From CAZOLI01 sp964580675 (GTDB lineage: Bacteria; Planctomycetota; MHYJ01; CAYXQY01): a DNA stretch of 8,131 nucleotides. Below are positions 1 through 4,769 of this stretch, piece after piece; the stretch's first letter is position 1; each line of letters opens with the position of its first letter. The notes under the pieces were generated by a model. It was given only the letters and a program-made list of their open reading frames with translations, was not told the origin of the DNA and did no database searches. Location of the stretch: assembly GCA_964580675.1 (NCBI GenBank), contig CAZOLI010000084.1, positions 1 to 8,131 on the forward strand, read 5' to 3'. Made by a program: the position numbers and the translations under genes.

Positions 1-44
1 GTCGGGGCTCCGGCTTTGGTGAATAAGTTTGCCCTCGCCCCGAC
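1..44. repeat. GC-rich imperfect hairpin at the window edge
   Basis: GTCGGGGC at 1-8 is perfectly complementary to GCCCCGAC at 37-44. Inside a symmetric 3-nt internal loop, GGC (12-14) pairs with GCC (31-33), leaving a 16-nt AT-richer loop. It lies about 80 bp past the rsmI stop on the minus strand. It could be the operon's terminator stem, but any T-run would fall outside the window. It could also be a dispersed palindromic (REP-like) element. Confidence 0.4.
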
Positions 45-50
45 GGAACG

Positions 51-113
51 CTCCTCACTCCTTACTCCTGACTCCTCACTCCTTACTCCTTACTGATCCC
101 TCCTTACTCTTTG
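51..113. repeat. 7-bp tandem repeat array, CTCCTNA
   Basis: Six consecutive heptads of the form CTCCTNA run from 51 to 92 (N = C, T, G, C, T, T). They are followed by a diverged unit (93-99), a seventh good unit CTCCTTA (100-106) and a decayed unit (107-113). The 19-bp string at 51-69 recurs exactly at 72-90. On the minus strand each unit reads TNAGGAG, so the array is a ladder of Shine-Dalgarno-like cores just beyond the rsmI stop codon. Short heptad arrays of this kind are known in bacterial intergenic DNA (the STRR sequences of cyanobacteria, for example). A role here is unknown. Confidence 0.85.
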
Positions 114-124
114 TTCACTGGTTG

Positions 125-991
125 TTACTCGTCCTGTGATGCCTGCCAGCGGAGAATTCGATCGTAGACGTCGCCCCGGTCCCGGTCAAGGAGACGGGCG
201 AGAATGCGGGCTGATTTCGAGGGAGACAGGTCCATCTCCTCCAGGAGAAACGAGATCTGTTCCGCCGGCACCTCCGATGCTTCTTCCGGTGCTTCCTCCG
301 CCGGTTCGGTGTCCGGCCGCGGGGACACCACCAGCGTCCATTCGCCCTTCACCTCCCGGTCCACCACTTCCTCCGCCAGCTGTCGCCCGGTGACGCGCCG
401 AATCTCCTCGTGGGTTTTCGTCATTTCCCGGGCGACCGTGAGCGTTCGATCCGGCGCCTGTTTCCCGAGTTCCTCCCCGACCGTCTGCACCAGCCGGGGC
501 GGCAGAAACAGAACCACCGGCGCGGGCGACGACAGCACGCCGGCCAGCCAGCGGTTCCGGTCCGCCTCGTCCTCCGGCGGATACCCTTCGAACCGGAACC
601 GGTCCGCACGGAACCCGGAGACGGACAGCGCGGCGGTGACGGCCGACGGGCCGGGAACAGGCACCACGCGGACGTCGGTCTCGAGACACCGATCCACCAG
701 CCGGTGGGCCGGGTCGCTGACCGCCGGGTTCCCCGCGTCCGAGACGATCGCCGCCTCGTCTCCGCCCGTGACGTCCTCCAGGACGCGTTCCAGCTTCGAC
801 GGGCGGCTGTGTTCGTGAAGGGATTCCAGCCGGGCCCCGCTGTCAATGTGCGAGAGCAGCTTTTTCGTGCGTTCCGTGTCCTCCGCCAGCACCAGCGGGA
901 CCCGTTTCAGAACCCGTTCCGCCCGCTCCGTCAGGTCCGACAGGTTGCCGATCGGTGTGGCCACCACGAACAGAACGGGATCGTCCTTCAT
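125..991 (-). CDS. rsmI: 16S rRNA (cytidine-1402 2'-O)-methyltransferase RsmI
   Basis: RsmI uses S-adenosylmethionine to 2'-O-methylate C1402 in the decoding centre of the 30S subunit. This copy has 288 residues; E. coli RsmI has 286. Visible family blocks are VATPIGNL (10-17), AEDTE (36-40), SDAGNP (84-89), VPVPGPSAVTAAL (110-122), FEGYPP (134-139), AREMTKTHEE (188-197), KGEWTLVV (215-222) and the C-terminal helix-turn-helix region ending DVYDRIL (274-280). Between the catalytic part and that tail is an acidic Pro/Glu-rich linker (226-245). I chose ATG at 991 because GGAG lies 9 nt upstream. ATG at 1015 would add 8 residues and overlap the preceding stop as ATGA, and cannot be excluded. Three motifs depart from the usual forms: AEDTE for AEDTR, SDAGNP for SDAGTP, and FLPPR where FYESPHR is expected. 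It is the last gene of the glycosyltransferase operon. Confidence 0.93.
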   Translation of the reverse strand: MKDDPVLFVVATPIGNLSDLTERAERVLKRVPLVLAEDTERTKKLLSHIDSGARLESLHEHSRPSKLERVLEDVTGGDEAAIVSDAGNPAVSDPAHRLVDRCLETDVRVVPVPGPSAVTAALSVSGFRADRFRFEGYPPEDEADRNRWLAGVLSSPAPVVLFLPPRLVQTVGEELGKQAPDRTLTVAREMTKTHEEIRRVTGRQLAEEVVDREVKGEWTLVVSPRPDTEPAEEAPEEASEVPAEQISFLLEEMDLSPSKSARILARLLDRDRGDVYDRILRWQASQDE

Positions 992-1011
992 TTTGTTTTG
1001 CTCCGGTTCGG

Positions 1012-2130
1012 TCATGACGTTCTGGAGGCCTTTTCGCCGGCGACGGACCGGTACACCTCCTCCTCGGTCCGCCGGGCGAGCTGGTCGTAATCGTAGGACA
1101 GGACCCGGTCAAACGCGTTCTGCACGTATTGTTTTTGCTCGTCCGGGCGGGACAGGAGGTCATCCACCGTCTCCGCGATTTCAACGGGTTTTTCGGGGGA
1201 CACCAGCCGGCCGGTGACCCCGTCCTCGATGAGGGTCGACACCCCGCCGACGTTCGTCGCGACGATCGGCACCCGTGCCCCCATCACCTGCAGAAGGGTG
1301 CTGCACAGTCCTTCGAACACGGACGTCAGGACAAACAGGTCAAACGTCTTGATAAACGGGACGATGCGCTCCCGGAACCCCGCAAGTTTGCACTGTTCCC
1401 CGATCCCGAGTTCCTGAATTAACGATCGCAGTTCGTCCTCGAGTTCCCCGGACCCGGCGATCACGAACTGTGTTCGATCGCGGCCGGTTTCCTCGATCAG
1501 GTGGTGGGCCATCCGGATGAACGTCTCCTGATCCTTCTGGTGAGTCAGCGCACCGACGTTGCCCACCACGGGTCGGTCGGGATCCAGGCCCAGTTCCTCG
1601 ATTGCGGCCCCGTCCGGGGAACAGGCCGTGACGTGCTCGAGGGCCACGCCGCTCGGAATAACGTGAATCCTCTCTTCGTCCACGCCCCCGTCCGACAGTG
1701 ATTCTTTCACCGGTTCGGAAATGGCGATGAACCGATCGGCGTCGCGGTATTTTTTCCGGCTGAAGATGTTCTGTCCAACGGAGAGTTCGAGCCGGCGCGT
1801 GACCACAATCGGCGGTAGCGAAAATATGCGCGAAGCCCACCAGACGATCCCGTGTCCGTGCGAATCATGGGCGTGCACGAGGTCGTACTCGTGCGTGGCG
1901 TGGAGGTCCGAGATCGTCCACCCCGCCGACACGTCCCATTCTCCCCGAAGCGGGTGGGTGTGCACCCGATCGCCCACGTCCTCGTCCACCAGCCGCCGGT
2001 GCAGTTCGGATTCCTCCGGCACCAGGAGGTGGTTATCCGTCCGGTCGGGGTCCAGGGACCGGACCAGGTTGAACACCTGGGCCTGACCGCCCCGCCACGT
2101 GCGTCCCGTGTCCACGTGGAGAATTTTCAT
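1012..2130 (-). CDS. Family 4 (GT-B fold) glycosyltransferase
   Basis: This is a retaining sugar transferase of the GT4 type, expected in the cytoplasm or at the inner face of the membrane and building lipopolysaccharide or another surface glycan. The N-terminal half has MKILHVDTGRTWRGGQAQVF (1-20), the acceptor-side pattern of the family, and HAHDSHGHG (86-94). The C-terminal half carries the nucleotide-sugar site: GNVGALTHQKDQETF (190-204), VIAGSGELEDEL (223-234) and EGLCSTLLQ (274-282) followed by VPIVATNVGG. The usual E-x7-E motif reads E274-x7-Q282. ATG at 2130 is preferred over an upstream in-frame GTG at 2172: it starts exactly at the conserved MKILH strand and has GGAG 6 nt upstream. 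The product has 372 residues, normal for GT4. The stop overlaps the alternative rsmI start as ATGA. The donor and acceptor sugars cannot be read from the sequence. Confidence 0.9.
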   Translation of the reverse strand: MKILHVDTGRTWRGGQAQVFNLVRSLDPDRTDNHLLVPEESELHRRLVDEDVGDRVHTHPLRGEWDVSAGWTISDLHATHEYDLVHAHDSHGHGIVWWASRIFSLPPIVVTRRLELSVGQNIFSRKKYRDADRFIAISEPVKESLSDGGVDEERIHVIPSGVALEHVTACSPDGAAIEELGLDPDRPVVGNVGALTHQKDQETFIRMAHHLIEETGRDRTQFVIAGSGELEDELRSLIQELGIGEQCKLAGFRERIVPFIKTFDLFVLTSVFEGLCSTLLQVMGARVPIVATNVGGVSTLIEDGVTGRLVSPEKPVEIAETVDDLLSRPDEQKQYVQNAFDRVLSYDYDQLARRTEEEVYRSVAGEKASRTS

Positions 2131-2168
2131 CGGTTTCTCCGCCAACCGTAGTCGTAATCGTTCACCAT
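2127..2168 (-). other. 13-codon mini-ORF coupled to the GT4 gene
   Basis: An ATG at 2168, preceded by GGGAGG, opens a frame encoding MVNDYDYGWRRNR. Its TGA overlaps the ATG of the family 4 glycosyltransferase gene (ATGA). It may be a leader ORF for translational coupling across the 54-nt gap after the family 2 gene. It may equally be chance, because the same DNA is also open in the GT4 frame from GTG at 2172. Confidence 0.25.
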
Positions 2169-2184
2169 ACACCTCCCGGTTCCT

Positions 2185-2964
2185 TCATGACTCGTCGATG
2201 GTCTGTCGTTCCCAGAGTTTCACGTACTTGAGGAACACGTAATAACTGCCCATGACGGCATTGACAGCCCCGGTGGCACCGTCCAGGAACCCGCCCTTCA
2301 GGACGTAATCCCGGAAGAACTTGAACCCTCCGTGGGACACGGCCTTGAGGATGGAGCCCCGCTCGCCGTTCTCGTCCTTCTCCCGGGCCATGATGTCGGT
2401 GTACGAATCGATGTAGTCCAGGTGATCGGACAGGTTATCGTACGGGTAATGCAACAGATGTCCGTCCAGTCGAACAGTTTCCTCGGCCGGCAGGACCCGA
2501 TCGTGCGGGTTTTCGCCGCCCCAGTGGGTCTGTTTTCGGTTGAACAGACGGACGACCCAGTCGGGGTACCAGCTGCCGTGGTACTGCCAGGTGCCGAGGT
2601 ACCGGGACAGTCGCTTCAGGGCGTATGTCGTGTCCGGGTCCGGCGTGCCGGCGGCGAACAGGGAACGAATCGATTCCTGAAGTTCCTTGCTGACTTCCTC
2701 GTCGGCGTCCAGGGACAGGACCCAGTCGTGTTCGGCCCGATCCGTGGCGTACTGTTTCTGCTCGACGTGTCCGGGGAACTCGTTATGGATCACCCGGGCC
2801 CCGACCTCCTCGGCGAGCTCGACGGTTCGGTCCTCACTGCCGGAATCCACCACCAGCAGGTCGTCGGCCCAGCTTACACTTTCCAGGCAGGTTCGAATGT
2901 GGTCCTCTTCGTTCAGCGTAATCACGCAAACCGAGAGAGGAATGGAGGACTGTTGATCCGTCAT
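2185..2964 (-). CDS. Family 2 glycosyltransferase, WaaE/KdtX-like (LPS core type)
   Basis: This is an inverting GT-A glycosyltransferase resembling WaaE/KdtX, which add a beta-linked glucose to the lipopolysaccharide inner core. It has 259 residues, the usual size for the family. Motifs: SVCVITLNEEDHIRTCLESV (11-30), WADDLLVVDSGSEDRTVELA (32-51), the metal-binding LDADEE (85-90), and the family signature HGSWYPDWVVRLFNR (129-143). The C-terminal block FRDYVLKGGFLDG (217-229) followed by FLKYVKLWE (244-252) is also typical. The usual -HE- near the acceptor site appears as PHDRV (153-157). ATG at 2964 is chosen over an in-frame TTG at 2982, which would add only six untypical residues. No Shine-Dalgarno sequence is visible upstream; the leader there is T-rich. 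It is the first gene of the operon. The function is predicted from family resemblance; the exact acceptor is unknown. Confidence 0.9.
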   Translation of the reverse strand: MTDQQSSIPLSVCVITLNEEDHIRTCLESVSWADDLLVVDSGSEDRTVELAEEVGARVIHNEFPGHVEQKQYATDRAEHDWVLSLDADEEVSKELQESIRSLFAAGTPDPDTTYALKRLSRYLGTWQYHGSWYPDWVVRLFNRKQTHWGGENPHDRVLPAEETVRLDGHLLHYPYDNLSDHLDYIDSYTDIMAREKDENGERGSILKAVSHGGFKFFRDYVLKGGFLDGATGAVNAVMGSYYVFLKYVKLWERQTIDES

Positions 2965-3036
2965 GGATACCGGGGCAAACAAAAAAAGAAACAGGCAAAT
3001 AAACCATCATCTGCAGGTTTAGAAGAAGGATTATGA

Positions 3037-3054
3037 TAGCAAAGCGTTCCCCGG
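3037..3054 (-). promoter_or_regulatory. Candidate sigma-54 promoter for the glycosyltransferase operon
   Basis: On the minus strand CGGGGAACGCTTTGCT places GG (3052-3051) exactly ten bases ahead of GC (3040-3039). The TTTGCT matches the -12 consensus TTGCW. The -24 half keeps only the GG; the CAC part is missing. Initiation would fall near 3027, about 60 nt upstream of the GT2 ATG. The fact that a sigma-54 activator gene lies immediately upstream raises its credibility, but a GG-N10-GC match alone can arise by chance. Confidence 0.35.
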
Positions 3055-3151
3055 ATTTATAGTTCCACCCATCTGAAAAAGTGTGGACTCTTCCGTCCCG
3101 TTCTTCGGTATAGATCAGGGATTTTGATGACGGGAAGGCCGAAGAAAAACC

Positions 3152-3333
3152 CCGTGTACGGAGAATGACAACGCCGCCCCGGGACCCGTTGAATTTCACG
3201 ATGCAAGGGGCTCACTCCGCTGAAGATCCGTGTACACCGCTGCCGCTCGTGCACAACGAAAAAACACTTGAAATGAAAAATTTCTGTGTTCGTTGTAGCG
3301 TACGCAGGGCGGCAACGCCGTCCGGAGTACACG
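3152..3333. promoter_or_regulatory. Cluster of GTGTAC/GTACAC motifs, possible enhancer sites
   Basis: CCGTGTACGG (3152-3161), CCGTGTACACCG (3228-3239, containing the perfect palindrome GTGTACAC) and GAGTACACG (3325-3333) share a core. They lie roughly 100, 178 and 275 bp upstream of the -24 element of the candidate sigma-54 promoter, a distance range usual for activator enhancer sites. The perfect palindrome GCGTACGC (3298-3305) is nearby. The assignment to the neighbouring activator is inference. Confidence 0.25.
3253..3296. repeat. 44-bp A/T-rich hairpin
   Basis: ACAACGAA (3253-3260) pairs perfectly with TTCGTTGT (3289-3296). Inside, CAC (3265-3267) can pair with GTG (3286-3288), and AAAT (3271-3274) with ATTT (3280-3283) around a 5-nt loop. 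It stands between two GTGTAC-type motifs in the region upstream of the glycan operon. It is not followed by a T-run on either strand, so it is not an ordinary terminator. Confidence 0.5.
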
Positions 3334-3343
3334 TTGTTTTTTT
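3313..3343 (+). terminator. Terminator-like stem with T7 on the plus strand
   Basis: CAACG (3313-3317) pairs with CGTTG (3332-3336), followed directly by seven T (3337-3343). The stem is short and the loop is 14 nt, so it would be weak. No plus-strand gene lies upstream. A competing hairpin, GGCG-GCAA-CGCC (3308-3319), overlaps it and would have a GNRA-type loop in RNA. Confidence 0.25.
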
Positions 3344-3360
3344 GCCCCGGAGACTACTTC

Positions 3361-3390
3361 TTTTAGAAAACGTGCTCTCCAGCAAACACG
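3361..3390 (-). terminator. Weak terminator candidate after the sigma-54 activator gene
   Basis: On the minus strand, CGTG (3390-3387) and CACG (3374-3371) flank a possible inner TGCT/AGCA stem, and TTTTCTAAAA follows. It is about 90 bp past the activator stop. The stem is short and bulged, so termination here is only possible. Confidence 0.2.
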
Positions 3391-3469
3391 AATTAAGATT
3401 CCTATCCCCCATGTACTAATTATCCATTTAAGAAGGGATATGAACCACCCGGGAAAGCTTCAGCGGGAC

Positions 3470-3487
3470 ACCGGGACTAATCCCGGT
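3470..3487 (-). other. Hairpin with the activator stop codon in its loop
   Basis: ACCGGGA (3470-3476) and TCCCGGT (3481-3487) form a perfect 7-bp GC-rich stem. The 4-nt loop includes the TAG stop of the sigma-54 activator gene. No T-run follows, so it is not a classical terminator. It may protect the 3' end of the mRNA or affect termination of translation. Confidence 0.45.
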
Positions 3488-4454
3488 AACTGCCGAACAA
3501 TTTGCGGTACAGCGTGGAGCGGCTGATGCCGAGTTCCCGGGCGGTCTGGCGCTTGTTTCCATCGTTCTGCTCCAGGGTTTCCCGGATGAGGGCCCGTTCA
3601 AAATCGTTCACGGCTTCCTGCAGGCCCGCTTCCTCCCAGTTGCGAACGTTCCAGGTTGCCCCGTTCCCGGGTAGCGCCTCCTCGTCCAGCTCGTTACCGT
3701 CCGAAAAGATGACGGCCTGCTCGATCCGGTTTTCCAGCTGACGGACGTTGCCCGGCCAGTCAAACGCAATCAGGGACTGAATGAACCCGGACGTCGGCTC
3801 CAGTTCGCCGAGGTCGTACCGGCGGGCAATCTTATCGATAAGGAACCGGGCCAGTTCGGGGATGTCCTCGCGTCGTTCGCGAAGCGGCGGAATCTCGATC
3901 TTGATCACGTCGAGCCGGTAATACAGGTCCTCACGGAAATCACCCTCATCCACGCCGGCTTCCAGGTCCCGGTTGGTGGCGGAGATGATGCGGGGATCGG
4001 CCGCCACCGTCTCGTCCGATCCCACCGGACGGATCCGTCCTTCCTCCAGTGCACGGAGCAGTTTTGCCTGTCCGGCGGACGATATTTCGCCCACTTCGTC
4101 AAGAAACAGTGTGCCGTCGGTGGCCTCCCGAAACAACCCTTTTCGATCGGTGTGTGCACCGGTAAACGCACCTTTGTGGTGACCGAACAGCTCGGAGGCC
4201 ATCAGTTCGTCGTTGATGGCGGAGCAGTTGATCGCACAGAACGGTCCCGGCTCGTTGTCTCCCATGACTGTGTTATGGATGTGACGGGCCACCAGCTCTT
4301 TGCCGGTGCCGCTCTCGCCCTGAATCAGAACGTTCGATTCCCGGGGACCGACTCGCTCAATCGTCCGCCGAACCCGCCGTATCGTTTCGCTCGAACCGAC
4401 GATCTTCGGCGTAACCCCTTCGCCTTTCGTTACCTTCCTGTCGTTCTTTTTCAC
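3477..4454 (-). CDS. Sigma-54-dependent transcriptional activator (AAA+ with Fis-type HTH, no receiver domain)
   Basis: This enhancer-binding ATPase should remodel sigma-54 RNA polymerase holoenzyme to open promoters. Numbered from GTG at 4454 (325 residues), it has Walker A GESGTGKE (46-53), the sigma-54-contacting GAFTGA loop (95-100), Walker B GTLFLDEV (114-121), sensor I SATNRDL (158-164), the arginine-finger segment FREDLYYRL (173-181), sensor II GNVRQLEN (235-242) and a C-terminal Fis-type helix-turn-helix (about 292-321). Only about 18 residues precede the AAA+ domain, so there is no receiver, GAF or PAS domain. The size and architecture match PspF-like activators, which are held in check by a partner protein rather than by phosphorylation. 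GTG 4454 is chosen because GGAG lies 8 nt upstream; GTG at 4463 is part of that same GGAG. The location upstream of a glycan operon suggests, but does not prove, its target. Confidence 0.93.
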   Translation of the reverse strand: MKKNDRKVTKGEGVTPKIVGSSETIRRVRRTIERVGPRESNVLIQGESGTGKELVARHIHNTVMGDNEPGPFCAINCSAINDELMASELFGHHKGAFTGAHTDRKGLFREATDGTLFLDEVGEISSAGQAKLLRALEEGRIRPVGSDETVAADPRIISATNRDLEAGVDEGDFREDLYYRLDVIKIEIPPLRERREDIPELARFLIDKIARRYDLGELEPTSGFIQSLIAFDWPGNVRQLENRIEQAVIFSDGNELDEEALPGNGATWNVRNWEEAGLQEAVNDFERALIRETLEQNDGNKRQTARELGISRSTLYRKLFGSYRD

Positions 4455-4674
4455 GATCTGCACTCCAGATGTATAAAGGAATCCTTAAAACAAACACTTC
4501 CTCTCCTTCCTCATCTCACCCTTACACGTGGTGCCCCATCCGCATCCTCAAAAAATCCTCAACGAGGGACAGGGACGTTCTTCTCCTTCCGGGAGATGAT
4601 GCCGGAACACGACATACCGAAAAGATCGTTACCTCTGTCCGGACGGATCGATGGTGCCGGTCAGACGAGGAATC
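4455..4674 (-). other. Long (about 220-nt) leader of the activator mRNA
   Basis: If transcription starts about 7 nt past the -10 box at 4681-4686, the activator mRNA has an untranslated leader of about 220 nt. I see no recognised riboswitch or leader peptide. The last third is purine-rich on the coding strand (about 4497-4524) and an 11-bp palindrome AAGGAATCCTT lies at 4476-4486. A long leader leaves room for post-transcriptional control or for an operator. Confidence 0.35.
4463..4466 (-). promoter_or_regulatory. Shine-Dalgarno GGAG that decides the activator start
   Basis: GGAG at 4466-4463 stands 8 nt before GTG 4454, an ideal spacing. Its last G is the first base of the in-frame GTG at 4463, so that upstream codon could not use this site as its ribosome binding site. 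Confidence 0.6.
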
Positions 4675-4741
4675 TCAGAAATTTTATAAAATGAAATGCG
4701 TTTTGTCAAATTAAAAACATATAAAAATTTCCCGGCACCAT
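4651..4741. repeat. 10-bp inverted repeat flanking the activator promoter
   Basis: ATGGTGCCGG (4651-4660) and its exact complement CCGGCACCAT (4732-4741) enclose a 71-bp A/T-rich segment that contains the -35 and -10 boxes. A near copy in direct orientation, ATGATGCCGG (one mismatch), is at 4596-4605. The arrangement suggests operator half-sites on both sides of the promoter, possibly for looping or autoregulation. This is inferred from position only. Confidence 0.45.
4681..4709 (-). promoter_or_regulatory. Sigma-70-type promoter for the sigma-54 activator gene
   Basis: On the minus strand a perfect -35 TTGACA (4709-4704) is followed after exactly 17 nt by TAAAAT (4686-4681) as -10. The surrounding DNA is strikingly A/T-rich compared with the genes on both sides. 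It is the best housekeeping promoter in the window and points at the activator gene. It lies within a 10-bp inverted repeat (4651-4741). Confidence 0.65.
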
Positions 4742-4769
4742 TTACGGTTTTTTCCTGGGTCTTTCGCGT

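Larger units (their letters stand above)
2965..3476. other. 512-bp non-coding region between activator gene and glycan operon
   Basis: Short open frames here have no recognisable product and I treat the region as regulatory. It contains a sigma-54-like element facing the operon, three GTGTAC-type motifs, a 44-bp hairpin (3253-3296), a plus-strand terminator-like element and a hairpin over the activator stop codon. Near the GT2 start it becomes A/T-rich, with an A7 run at 2981-2987. A weak sigma-70 alternative is TATAAA on the minus strand at about 3056-3061, without a good -35. Confidence 0.6.

Noticed and set aside
51..113. CRISPR-like array at the left edge
   Set aside because: The units are 7 bp and directly adjacent with no spacers, so this is a simple tandem repeat.
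410..1090. Long plus-strand open frames opposite rsmI and the GT4 gene
   Set aside because: They have compositionally odd products rich in Arg, Pro and Ser with no domain, and are antisense shadows of well-supported genes in GC-rich DNA.
3165..3419. Plus-strand small open frame in the spacer before the glycan operon
   Set aside because: It has no ribosome binding site, no homology that I recognise, and overlaps several palindromes. Read as regulatory DNA instead.
4720..4769. Intrinsic terminator for the nuclease gene
   Set aside because: There are T-runs on the minus strand (TTTTTATATGTTTTT) but the preceding stem is only about 3 bp of GC plus A-T pairs with a bulge, so it is too weak to call.
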